Source: Pelagimonas phthalicica
GTDB taxonomy: Bacteria; Pseudomonadota; Alphaproteobacteria; Rhodobacterales; Rhodobacteraceae
Assembly (NCBI RefSeq): GCF_004364805.1
Contig: NZ_SOAP01000003.1
Location: forward strand, 372,001 to 436,000
DNA: 64,000 bases
Direction of reading: 5' to 3'
In this document: piece after piece, positions 16,715 through 24,701 of the stretch
Layout of the letters: the number at the start of each line of letters is the position of its first letter
Position numbering within the stretch: the first letter of the stretch is position 1
Notes under the pieces: generated by a model
What the model was told of the DNA's origin: nothing
Seen by the model: only the letters and a program-made list of their open reading frames with translations
The model's database searches: none
Position numbers and translations under genes: made by a program

Positions 16715-17920
16715 ATGATCGACATTTCCATCGCGCCTGACGACCTCTGGCTGTTCTCCGGTTCCATGATCTCTTTCGCGCTCTGCATCTTTGTGCTGCT
16801 TGGCCTCTTGCTCAAGCTGCGCGATACCAAGAGCCACCGCATGTTCGTATGGGCGATGATCGGGTTTTTCTCCATCAACGCCGCCGACCACCTGGCCGAG
16901 CTGATCTATAACCCCTTCATCTGGGGCCCGGAATGGCTGTTCCAATGGCACGAAATCTTTCTGCCCTGCTTCATGATCGCGCTCTATTTCTTTGTCCGTG
17001 GCCTCACCAGCGCCGCGCCAAAGCTGATCCGGCGCGACTGGCTGCATCTCATCCCGATTGCCCTGTCCTTCCTCTGCCTGTCACCTGCGCTGCTCTTGCC
17101 CGGAGAGATCCGCCGCGACCCCGAGGCGCATGGCCTCACTCAAGACCACCTTGACCTGATCCAACTGGGGGATGATGCATTCTGGACACTATGGGTGGTG
17201 ACCGTCCTGATCTACGGCACCCTCTGCGCGCGCAAGCTCATCCAGCACAAACGCAACATTCGCGACGTGTTTTCCGATCTGACGGGCAAGACGCTGGCCT
17301 GGCTCGACGCGCTGGTTGCCACCATCCTGATCCTGTCGCTGATCGTGATCGTGGACGAGGTGCTTGACCTTTTGAACTATCCCGAGATCCGCTTTGGCCC
17401 CACCGAATTCCTGTACGATCTGGTGCTGGTCTTTTCCTTTGGCCTCTTTGCTCTGCGCGCTGTGCCGCCCTTGCCGGGTTGGACCAGCGCCGTGCTGGAG
17501 CCGCCGGTGATCGAGACAGCCACACCTGCGCCGCCCTCGCCAAAACCTGATCGCTATGCCCGTTCTGGCCTGACACCCGAAGATCTGAACCGCTACGCTG
17601 ATCGTTTGACCCAACGCATGGAGGTCGGCCAGCTCTGGCGCAATCACGCGCTTAGCCTGCGCGCGCTGGCCTCTGAAATCTCAATCCCTTCGATCCACCT
17701 GTCCGAGGTGCTGAACACCAAGCTTGGCATGTCCTTTTACGACTACGTGAACCAATGCCGCATCCGCGACGCTTGCGAGTTGCTGGCCACCACCAGCCAC
17801 ACGATTCTGGAGATCTCCGAGACGGTGGGGTTCAACTCGAAATCTACCTTCAACACCAGTTTCAAAAAGGTGACCGAGCAGACGCCCTCGCAATGGCGGG
17901 CAAAACATGCGCGAAAATGA
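16715..17920 (+). CDS. Membrane-bound AraC-family regulator, paralogue 1
   Basis: A 401-residue protein with about seven membrane segments in residues 12-250 (for example SFALCIFVLLGLLLKL and VATILILSLIVIVDEVL), a proline-rich linker, and a C-terminal AraC DNA-binding domain with two helix-turn-helix units (LRALASEISIPSIHLSEVL and ILEISETVGFNSKSTFNTSF). It probably senses a membrane or periplasmic signal directly. A paralogue lies at 19807-20967. Direct repeats and a small lipoprotein gene follow immediately, suggesting that gene as a target. No clear ribosome binding site precedes the ATG. Confidence 0.9.
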   Translation: MIDISIAPDDLWLFSGSMISFALCIFVLLGLLLKLRDTKSHRMFVWAMIGFFSINAADHLAELIYNPFIWGPEWLFQWHEIFLPCFMIALYFFVRGLTSAAPKLIRRDWLHLIPIALSFLCLSPALLLPGEIRRDPEAHGLTQDHLDLIQLGDDAFWTLWVVTVLIYGTLCARKLIQHKRNIRDVFSDLTGKTLAWLDALVATILILSLIVIVDEVLDLLNYPEIRFGPTEFLYDLVLVFSFGLFALRAVPPLPGWTSAVLEPPVIETATPAPPSPKPDRYARSGLTPEDLNRYADRLTQRMEVGQLWRNHALSLRALASEISIPSIHLSEVLNTKLGMSFYDYVNQCRIRDACELLATTSHTILEISETVGFNSKSTFNTSFKKVTEQTPSQWRAKHARK

Positions 17921-17970
17921 TCAGCGACCCCATTCTGTAACTGTCAGTAAAATATAAGGAATTTCCCAAA

Positions 17971-17996
17971 TCCGTACGGGCCAGCTTGTCCGTACG
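17971..17996 (+). promoter_or_regulatory. Direct repeats TCCGTACG, possible AraC-type binding site
   Basis: TCCGTACG occurs at 17971-17978 and again at 17989-17996, an 18-base period. AraC-family proteins bind direct repeats about two helical turns apart. The site lies between the membrane AraC gene and the lipoprotein gene at 18105. Function inferred. Confidence 0.45.
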
Positions 17997-18029
17997 CCCG
18001 TCCCAGCCGGTTCGGACGATCTCCATCCC

Positions 18030-18098
18030 CCTCGTTGACTATCTCGGCGTCACAGCAACACCGCCGCCCCCAAACGCGGCGCTTTACAGTCAACGAGG
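18030..18098 (+). promoter_or_regulatory. Leader stem that can hide the ribosome binding site of the lipoprotein gene
   Basis: CCTCGTTGACT (18030-18040) is the exact reverse complement of AGTCAACGAGG (18088-18098). The second arm contains the AACGAGGA ribosome binding site, 6 bases before the ATG at 18105. Inside the loop a second stem, CGCCGC with GCGGCG, can form. In mRNA this would sequester the ribosome binding site. Confidence 0.6.
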
Positions 18099-18104
18099 AC
18101 TCAT

Positions 18105-18464
18105 ATGAAAGCTCTGATCACACTCCCGCTTGTTGTCGCAATTGCGGCCTGCTCCAATAGCGGCGCGAATTACCAACCCATTCTGGACGGCCCCAAAGAC
18201 GCCGCCTATCAAAGCGATCTCGCCTCCTGCCGCGCCCTGGCCAAGAACCAGACCCAGCTCAACCGCCGGACCATGGGCAAAGCCGCCATCGGGGCCGGGA
18301 TCGGCGCGGCGCTGGGCAGCGCGGATGACGAGGGCGACGCCACAGGCGGGGCCATTGCTGGCGCTCTGGCTGGTGGCCTGACAGGTGTCGGCGACGCGCG
18401 CGAGAAAAAGCAGTCGATCCTGATCAACTGCATGCGTGGCCGCGGCCATAACGTTGTTGGATAA
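18105..18464 (+). CDS. Glycine-zipper lipoprotein
   Basis: A 119-residue protein with a lipoprotein signal (MKALITLPLVVAIAAC; Cys16 is the lipidation site) and a glycine-zipper segment, AAIGAGIGAALGSADDEGD followed by GGAIAGALAGGLTGVGDA, typical of small outer-membrane or periplasmic lipoproteins of the SlyB/OmpA-linker type. Two further cysteines (SCRAL, NCMRG) may form a disulfide. It follows the membrane AraC regulator on the same strand. Its leader can fold so as to cover the ribosome binding site. Confidence 0.85.
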   Translation: MKALITLPLVVAIAACSNSGANYQPILDGPKDAAYQSDLASCRALAKNQTQLNRRTMGKAAIGAGIGAALGSADDEGDATGGAIAGALAGGLTGVGDAREKKQSILINCMRGRGHNVVG

Positions 18465-18475
18465 GGGGGCGCAAA

Positions 18476-18688
18476 ATGGCTAACATCCTGAGCATCCGCG
18501 CCTGCCGTTTCCAGGCCCTGCATGATTTGCTGACCGGAGCTGTGTCTCTGCCGCTCAACGCCTCTGTGGCGGGGCGCGATGCTCTGGATGACACCCGTCC
18601 TGCGGCGCGTCTGGCCGCCGCAGGCTTTACCACTTTGTTCAATCAGGTCGTGCCCAGCGACCGCGCCAGCGAGGGCTATGTGCGATGA
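18476..18688 (+). CDS. Small protein of unknown function
   Basis: A 70-residue frame with a GGGGGCG ribosome binding site before the ATG. It starts 12 bases after the lipoprotein gene and overlaps the next gene by 4 bases (ATGA), both consistent with a real gene in an operon. The sequence (MANILSIRACRFQALHDLLT...) has no signal peptide, membrane segment or motif I recognise. Confidence 0.5.
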   Translation: MANILSIRACRFQALHDLLTGAVSLPLNASVAGRDALDDTRPAARLAAAGFTTLFNQVVPSDRASEGYVR

Positions 18689-19536
18689 AACATGTCTTTA
18701 TTGCCGGGGCCACCGGCTATCTCGGCCGCCATCTCTGCGCGGAATTTCACGCCAATGGCTGGCATGTCACCGCGCTTGTCCGCTCCAAAAGCAAAGTCAC
18801 CGATCTCCCCGCCGACCGCATCGTCGAGGCCGAGGCCACTTGGCGCGAAACCCTGCATGGCACCATGCAAGGTATTGATCTGGTTGTTTCTGCGCTGGGC
18901 ATCACCCGCCAGGCCGATGGGCTGAGCTATTGGGATGTGGATTACCAGGCCAATCTCAACCTGCTGGACGAGGCCGTGGCCAGCGGCGTCGCACATTTCG
19001 CCTATGCCCATGTGCTTCATGCTGACCGGATGAGCCACGTCCCCCTTGTCGCCGCCAAAAGCGCCTTTGTCCGCAAGCTGCAAACCGCTCCGATATCCCA
19101 TACGGTCATCGCCCCCACCGGTTATTTCTCGGACATGTCCGATTTCTTTGACATGGCGCGGCAGGGGCGGGTCTGGCTGTTTGGCTCTGGTCAATTGCGG
19201 ATCAACCCGATCCATGGGGCAGATCTTGCTCATGCCACCCGACAGGCGATTGAGGCGGGCGAAACCTGGCTTGATGTGGGCGGCCCCGATATGTTCACCC
19301 ATGAGGATCTGGCCAAGCTCGCCTTTGACAGCCTTGGCAAATCACCCCGCATCACCCATCTCCCCGATTGGACCCGCCGCCTGGCCCTCAGGGTGATCCC
19401 ACATGTCACCCCCCGCCACATCTCTGGCCCTGCGCAGTTCTTCCTCTCAGCCATCGGGTTGCCCATGACCGCCAAACCCCACGGCACCCGGCATTTGGAC
19501 GCGTTTTTCGAAAGCAAGGCGCAGCAGGCCGATTAG
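18685..19536 (+). CDS. Atypical SDR / NAD(P)-binding epimerase-like protein
   Basis: A 283-residue protein with an N-terminal Rossmann motif GATGYLGRHL (residues 7-16) and NmrA-like features (VSALGITRQADGLSYWDVDY, VIAPTGYFSDM). The classical YxxxK pair is not obvious, so it is an atypical SDR that may bind NAD(P) and modify or sense an unknown substrate. The stop codon TAG is the first three bases of MITE-B, which therefore inserted exactly at, or trimmed, the 3' end. It overlaps the upstream small gene by 4 bases. Confidence 0.85.
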   Translation: MKHVFIAGATGYLGRHLCAEFHANGWHVTALVRSKSKVTDLPADRIVEAEATWRETLHGTMQGIDLVVSALGITRQADGLSYWDVDYQANLNLLDEAVASGVAHFAYAHVLHADRMSHVPLVAAKSAFVRKLQTAPISHTVIAPTGYFSDMSDFFDMARQGRVWLFGSGQLRINPIHGADLAHATRQAIEAGETWLDVGGPDMFTHEDLAKLAFDSLGKSPRITHLPDWTRRLALRVIPHVTPRHISGPAQFFLSAIGLPMTAKPHGTRHLDAFFESKAQQAD

Positions 19537-19803
19537 GGCCTGTGGACAATCAGCATAGATCATCAGCGCGAGACCCATTTTGCCGCTGACAAGGCGATTT
19601 TCCCGCAGCGATCTGGTTGATCGGCAGGGGAAATCAACGAAGGCAAAGGCAAAATGGGCCGCGCAGCTCCGCTGTTTCGCCAAAATTGCTCATTTCGTCG
19701 TTATTTTCGCTCGCATTAGCCCGCTAGTGCTGCGCTCAAATGCCTAAAACTGAGCAATTTTGGACTGAAACTGATGATCTATGGTGAATGTCCACAGGCC
19801 CTA
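19534..19803. mobile_element. MITE-B: 270-bp palindromic element without transposase
   Basis: Terminal inverted repeats of 33 bp match at 31 positions; the left end starts TAGGGCCTGTGGACA and the right end is its complement. Inside are more pairings (CCCATTTTGCC with GGCAAAATGGG; CCAAAATTGCTCA with TGAGCAATTTTGG). TA flanks both ends, as expected of a TA target duplication. There is no open frame of note, so it must be mobilised in trans if mobile. It separates the convergent SDR and AraC-type genes. Confidence 0.8.
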
Positions 19804-19806
19804 GTT

Positions 19807-20967
19807 CTACTTGCGCAGGTCTGACGGCGTCTTACCGGTTTCCCGCTTGAACGCCTTGTAAAAGGCCGAGCGGGAGTTGAACCCGACATCATAGGCGATG
19901 ACCAGAATGGTTTCTTCGGTCTGGGTCAGCTGTTTGATCGCGTCCTGAATGCGATAGCCATTCACCAGGTCAAAGAAATTCTTGTCCAGATGCGCGTTCA
20001 GCGTCTGCGACAGATAGTGGGAATTCACGCCAACATGTTTGGCCAGATCCCACAGCGACAGGTTCGGATTGCGATAGAGCAAATCCTCTGACATCGCCGC
20101 CTCGATCTTTTCGGCGATGCGCTGGGCGCGGGTCTCATCCAGGGCGGATTTCTCGTATTTCGGCTTGGCCGGTTCCTCGGGCGGCAGGCGGTCATCCGTG
20201 TGGGATTGGATCAACCCAGGCCGTTGCCGCAACCCCCAGATCCCCAGCACCCAAAACAGCGCAAACAGAACCAGACTGTTCAGCGCCAGTGCCTCGGCCT
20301 CGAAATCCGCCGCGCTCAGGGCCCCGGCCCAGATCGACGCGCTGTGCAGGATATTGACCAACAGATAGAGACCCGCCGACAGCATAATCACCCAGATCCA
20401 GGTCAGCTCCTTGTTTTCCGTGCTGGCAAACACCTCTTTCAAACGCGCCTGATAGGTGGTCAACCGGCGGATCGTCAGATAGATATAGATGCCAATCATA
20501 ACCTTGAAACTCAGATCCGCCACCAGCACCAGCAAAGCGATCAACAACAGGCCCGGCATCCTAGGGTCATCCTCGGCAATCTCTGCATTCACCAGATCAG
20601 CAGGCATGAACAGAGCGGACCAGAAACACAGCACCACAAACACAATCGGCAGGATGTGGCGGCGCAGTCTCGGGACGCGTTCCAGCTCGCCCTCGCTGGT
20701 CAGGCCGCGCACATAGAGCCAGAACAGAAACGGGCTGGCCACTTCGAACCCGCCCACAAGCAGCGCAAGTCGCAGCGCAAAATCCGGTGCCCCCTCGCTC
20801 TCTGCCCATAACAGGGCACCGCTGGCCAGGCCCTTGAACAGAAACAACAGCGCCAGCGGCACATAGACCCAGGCATCGCGCCGCCGCAGCAGCAAGAGAT
20901 TGGCGCAAAACAGGCAAAAGCCGGCTGTCGCAAGGGTCAGGGCAGTTTCAATCGAAGCAAAAGTCAT
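19807..20967 (-). CDS. Membrane-bound AraC-family regulator, paralogue 2
   Basis: A 386-residue protein with about seven membrane segments in the first 240 residues and a C-terminal AraC domain (LWDLAKHVGVNSHYLSQTLN and ILVIAYDVGFNSRSAFYKAF). It has the same architecture as 16715-17920. ATG 20967 is chosen so that the protein begins just before the first membrane helix, like the paralogue; an in-frame start at 21036 would add 23 hydrophilic residues. It is divergent from a small lipoprotein gene at 21311 and probably regulates it, since a large inverted repeat lies between. Confidence 0.9.
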   Translation of the reverse strand: MTFASIETALTLATAGFCLFCANLLLLRRRDAWVYVPLALLFLFKGLASGALLWAESEGAPDFALRLALLVGGFEVASPFLFWLYVRGLTSEGELERVPRLRRHILPIVFVVLCFWSALFMPADLVNAEIAEDDPRMPGLLLIALLVLVADLSFKVMIGIYIYLTIRRLTTYQARLKEVFASTENKELTWIWVIMLSAGLYLLVNILHSASIWAGALSAADFEAEALALNSLVLFALFWVLGIWGLRQRPGLIQSHTDDRLPPEEPAKPKYEKSALDETRAQRIAEKIEAAMSEDLLYRNPNLSLWDLAKHVGVNSHYLSQTLNAHLDKNFFDLVNGYRIQDAIKQLTQTEETILVIAYDVGFNSRSAFYKAFKRETGKTPSDLRK

Positions 20968-21098
20968 CTCGGAACCTGTCTCATACGCTGCGCAATACCG
21001 CGACCCCGGATTGCCAGCCATGGTGGAGTTAAGCAACCGCCCAAACCGTCAAGACGCGCGGCGTTTCGACAGAACGGTCCTGCCGCATCTCCCCCATT

Positions 21099-21192
21099 CT
21101 TGTCGTCTCTCTCAACCGGCAAGGACAGGACAGCACGGTTTTTCCACCTGTCTCGACCGCTAATTTGTCCTTCCCGTTGGAAGGAGACGACA
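21099..21192. promoter_or_regulatory. Long imperfect inverted repeat between AraC paralogue 2 and its lipoprotein neighbour
   Basis: The arm TTGTCGTCTCTCTCAACCGG (21100-21119) is largely complementary to CCGTTGGAAGGAGACGACAG (21173-21192); about 17 of 20 positions pair. It lies in the 340-base divergent promoter region, a plausible site for the AraC-type regulator. Confidence 0.5.
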
Positions 21193-21310
21193 GCACTGCC
21201 CCCCGCCGCCTATCTGCACAGGCAACCGAAGCCGGTCGATCCGTCAGGGCCGCAAACCCCAAGACAGACAACCGGCCAGCGGTGGGAAACGACAGACTAA
21301 GAGGAAAATT

Positions 21311-21637
21311 ATGTACCTTCGTTCCATCCAACTGCCTTTGATGGGGCTGCTAGCCCTCAGCTTTCTTGTTGCCTGTGGTGAATCCAAACAGCAGCTGGCC
21401 AAGGCCCAAACCTATAGCTGCACCCAGCTCGCCCGCGAGATCGGCAAGCGCGAGCAGCGCAAAACCTCGGCGCAGGTTGACGGTTTCGTCAATAACGTCG
21501 AGTCGATCTTCGCCAAGGATAAAGAGGTCCGCACCGCCGCCGATATCGAAACCGGGGTCAACCTCGTGGATGAGATCGACGCCACCAAATCCCTCAAGCA
21601 ACTCGAAGGCATCTACCGCGCCAAAGGCTGCCACTGA
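21311..21637 (+). CDS. Small lipoprotein
   Basis: A 108-residue protein with a lipoprotein signal ending LLALSFLVACG (lipidated Cys at about residue 22) and a mature helical part with two cysteines (SCTQLARE near the start, KGCH at the end) that could pair. AGAGGAAA precedes the ATG. It is divergent from the membrane AraC paralogue 2, repeating the pairing of paralogue 1 with the lipoprotein at 18105; the two lipoproteins themselves are not clearly alike. Function unknown. Confidence 0.78.
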   Translation: MYLRSIQLPLMGLLALSFLVACGESKQQLAKAQTYSCTQLAREIGKREQRKTSAQVDGFVNNVESIFAKDKEVRTAADIETGVNLVDEIDATKSLKQLEGIYRAKGCH

Positions 21638-21710
21638 CAGAGCACCCGCGCAGCCCACCACCGGGCTGCGCACCCCCGAGCAAAAACGCCGACTATAATC
21701 CCCTTACCTT

Positions 21711-21976
21711 AGGGTCAGGACCCATTAAGTCACAACGCTCAGTTCATCTGATTTTGTTCCAGAGTAGGCATATGCCCGCCGGAATAGTGGTTCTATTTCA
21801 AGGGTATATAACGCAGGTTGGAGCAAAATCAGTTGAACCCGAAGGGCATGGAGAAATACATGCTCTCAGTGGCTCGATTTTCTTGCCAAGGCAACCAGCC
21901 TTGTCTGCGAAATTCAACCCTCTGACAACACGCATTTTTCCATGCTGAGCATTGCGAATTAATGGGTCCTGACCCT
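21711..21976 (+). mobile_element. MITE-A copy 1 (266 bp)
   Basis: The ends are inverted repeats of 32 bp matching at 29 positions (left AGGGTCAGGACCCATTAAG...). TA flanks both ends. The inner sequence can pair again (ATTTTGTTCC with GGAGCAAAAT). Copies of the same length or longer lie at 23873-24138 and 43383-43693. A 64-codon open frame inside is discussed under rejected items. The right end is 14 bases from the stop of the Hint gene. Confidence 0.88.
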
Positions 21977-21990
21977 AGGGGTGCATCGGT

Positions 21991-23610
21991 TCAGGCGACG
22001 GTCCGCCGCGCGCAGGAAACTGGTTTGGCCAAGCCGGACCCAAGCCGCGGGAGTAAGGCGGTTTCGAAAGGTTTTAGGGCAAGCCGCGCAGATTGCATTT
22101 TTGGTGCCTTCAAATGCCGTAGGCCCGGCAACAGACCAAACAGCTCTTCCTGATAGGTTTCGTCAAAACTCCGCGCAGTTTCAGGGCCTGCCAAATAGCT
22201 TTCGCTCCGCATACCGTCACCGACAATAATTTCATGGCGCTCAAGCAAAAGGTGAAAATACACTACGTCCTTGCCTGACGGATCAAGAACAATTCCTTTC
22301 CCGTCGACAATGTCACAAGCCCTTGCCAAGGCTTCCTTTTCGCCAAAGAACAGCTGCAAGCCACTTTGTTTGAGCAGCAGGCGATGATTGCGCGACACCC
22401 ATGTCGTGCGCGAATTCCCCAAAGCACCTTTTTCAATCCGAACGGGCGCATCCATCCCCACCGCCTTTCTGATCGAACGTCCAATCCAGACAAGGGGTTG
22501 CGGCCCCCGATCCACGGTTTCCACCAGATCACCGACCTTGAGATGCTGAACCGGAACTCCGCCGCGCGGTGTCCGGATGCGGGTGCCAAAGGTGAAACAG
22601 GGGGCGGTTGTGATCAGATTGACATGGCCGACATCGGTGTTTCCCAGGTCATCCTCGACCGTGTATGTGAAAAAGTCTTCGCCAACCTCGCTGCCAGAAC
22701 TGGCGAGCACCACACCTTCAGACGTCACCTGGATGGTTTGCCCGGTCGAAAGCACGATTGTGTCACCTACATTGACGGGCTGCCCGTTAATGTGGGTGAT
22801 CGACATTTGCGCACCAGTGGCTGAGGTGTCATTGGCTAAGAGGTTATGGTTGACGTCTTCACCCAGTCGCACATGAATCTCGTCATCCTCAGCAACCAAA
22901 GCGGTCTGTACGGAATCCGCAGCAATCAAAAGGTTGCTGTCATATGAGCCGTCACCGCCGTCAGCGATGCCGATCTTGATCGAGTTGGTCACCCCGGGAT
23001 TGACCGGAGCCTTTAGCGTCAGCGTGACGGTAAACCCGTCCATTTCGGTATTGTAGGTATCGCTGGTGTCGGCGTTGTCGATGTATAGGTTCGAATTGTC
23101 GACATCATTGATTTCATCAATGGAAATATTGCCTGTCCCAACGGATAGCTCGGCTTCGACCCCATTGACCCAAACCCCCACAGCGTCATTGAAACCACCA
23201 TCCACAAATTCGAGATATTCCTCTGAGGAAAATACAATCTGCATGGTCAACGTGCTGCCATCAGGAACAAAGTCCGCTTCAAATACGGCTGCGTCAAAGG
23301 TGGTCTGACCTGAAATCGCATCGAGATCGGCATCGCCTGCCGTATTGTTTATTGTTGAGGTGTCAGCTGCGATATTCACGTCACCGGAGCTATTGGTAAT
23401 GTCGGCGGCATTCCCCGTCGACAAGATGACACCGGTATCAGATGGCGTAATTCCTGGCGCAACACTGTCACCGTTCGAATAGGTGCCAGAGGCCGTGGCG
23501 GCTCCGGTATAGGTTGCGGAAACCACTGTAACACCATTGCCAAACATGGTGTCCGCCATATCCATGGCACTCGCGCTGCTATCAATTGGCAACTCGCTGG
23601 CGGTTGGCAT
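21991..23610 (-). CDS. Exoprotein with choice-of-anchor L, cadherin-like and Hint domains
   Basis: A 539-residue acidic protein without a signal peptide. The N-terminal part has the choice-of-anchor L pattern (TLTMQIVFSSEEYLEFVDGG, then ISIDEIND), followed by a cadherin/Ig-like repeat (HNLLANDTSATGAQ, FTYTVEDDLGN) and a C-terminal Hint domain starting near residue 338 (CFTFGTRIRTPRGGVPVQHL; VSRNHRLLL). Probably exported and possibly self-processing. ATG 23610 is used; AGGATTGAG lies before it. The gene sits between two direct MITE-A copies. About 260 bases upstream (23611-23872) hold nothing recognisable. Confidence 0.87.
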   Translation of the reverse strand: MPTASELPIDSSASAMDMADTMFGNGVTVVSATYTGAATASGTYSNGDSVAPGITPSDTGVILSTGNAADITNSSGDVNIAADTSTINNTAGDADLDAISGQTTFDAAVFEADFVPDGSTLTMQIVFSSEEYLEFVDGGFNDAVGVWVNGVEAELSVGTGNISIDEINDVDNSNLYIDNADTSDTYNTEMDGFTVTLTLKAPVNPGVTNSIKIGIADGGDGSYDSNLLIAADSVQTALVAEDDEIHVRLGEDVNHNLLANDTSATGAQMSITHINGQPVNVGDTIVLSTGQTIQVTSEGVVLASSGSEVGEDFFTYTVEDDLGNTDVGHVNLITTAPCFTFGTRIRTPRGGVPVQHLKVGDLVETVDRGPQPLVWIGRSIRKAVGMDAPVRIEKGALGNSRTTWVSRNHRLLLKQSGLQLFFGEKEALARACDIVDGKGIVLDPSGKDVVYFHLLLERHEIIVGDGMRSESYLAGPETARSFDETYQEELFGLLPGLRHLKAPKMQSARLALKPFETALLPRLGSGLAKPVSCARRTVA

Positions 23611-23872
23611 CACTCAATCCTGTATTCACAACACGAAAGCTGGATAGCTTACGCACGTTAAAATTGGGGAAAGAGCGGGGCACAGGTCGAACAACTTTAC
23701 GGGGGAAAAAGCCGAAAGCGCCGGTCTAAAGCGGTGACTTAACCTCTCCTAACCGATTTTAACCAAAGAAATCTCTGAGCGCGCGATCCAAGTGGTAACA
23801 GGCCGGGCAATCTCCCCCAAACGCGGGCAGAATCGGACAGATTGGCAAAATGGCTTGATCCGGGGCCCCGTG

Positions 23873-24138
23873 AGGGTCAGGACCCACTAAGTCACAACGC
23901 TCAGTTCACCAGATTTTGTTCCAGGCTAGGCATATGACCGCTGGAATAGTGGTTCTATTTCAAGGGCATATAACGCAGGTTGGGACAAAATCCGGTGAAC
24001 CCGAAGGGCATGGAGAAATACACGTTCTCAGCGGCTCGATTTCCTTGCCACGGCAACCAGCCTTGTCTGCGAAATTCAAACCTCTGATAACACGTATTTT
24101 TCCATGCTGAGCGTTTTGACTTAGTGGGTCCTGACCCT
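23873..24138 (+). mobile_element. MITE-A copy 2 (266 bp)
   Basis: The same element and orientation as copy 1, with 32-bp ends matching at 31 positions. Both ends carry CACTAAGTCA where copy 1 has CATTAA, so the two ends changed together. Left flank GA rather than TA. It lies upstream of the Hint gene, between it and a DUF1992 gene. Confidence 0.88.
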
Positions 24139-24253
24139 AGGCGGGGGCAATCTCTGCAAAATTGGGGTGGTTTTGTACCGATTGCCCCGTTGCGATAAGG
24201 GCGAGCGATCCGTTACCGGCAGCGTGCGGTCTGTTAAAACCGGCGTAACGGGC

Positions 24254-24553
24254 TCAGCCTTTGCGGGCGATTTCAAGCCGCGCCTCTAGCAGCGACATCT
24301 CCGAAATCAGCTTGCGACGTTCGGTTCGATCGGTGGTTTCCAGCAGTTCCGCGCGCAGTTTCGCCAGCTCTTGGCTCAGCGAAACAAACTCGGGAACCGT
24401 GCCATTTTCCTTTAGAATCCGGTGCATTACCGCATTGTCTGGGTCATCACATTTCGGCAGCGGCTTGCCCGCACCCGCCAGATTGTCAAAGGCCCCCTCG
24501 CGGTCGGCCTTTTGAATCTTGGTATTGATGAGATCGATCAGCGGATGGTCCAT
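24254..24553 (-). CDS. DUF1992 (DnaJ-C28-like) domain protein
   Basis: A 99-residue protein beginning MDHPLIDLINTKIQKADREG with the conserved FDNLAGAGKPLP motif of the DUF1992/DNAJC28 domain, and a C-terminal helix (LLETTDRTERRKLISEMSLL). ATG 24553 is chosen because GGAAGG lies just before it and it gives the family start; a longer frame to 24703 would overlap the divergent acyl-CoA synthetase start. Function unknown. It is divergent from the acyl-CoA synthetase with about 150 bases between. Confidence 0.88.
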   Translation of the reverse strand: MDHPLIDLINTKIQKADREGAFDNLAGAGKPLPKCDDPDNAVMHRILKENGTVPEFVSLSQELAKLRAELLETTDRTERRKLISEMSLLEARLEIARKG

Positions 24554-24701
24554 TCCTTCCTTTTGCCACCTCCCCCCACAAAAGTCACCCACCCCAAAAC
24601 GCTGCGTCAAAGCCCCATTGCCCCAACGTCGCAAACCCTTGCGCCATTGGGATAAAATCCACAGTATACAGGCCAGCGAGTAACGGGGAGGAAGGGCAAC
24701 C

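Noticed and set aside
21754-24110. A 64-codon open frame conserved in MITE-A copies 1 and 2 (21754-21948 and 23916-24110)
   Set aside because: Between the two copies I count about nine amino-acid-changing and seven silent differences, little better than neutral drift, the start is a TTG without ribosome binding site, and copy 3 breaks the frame. The frame is probably open by chance.
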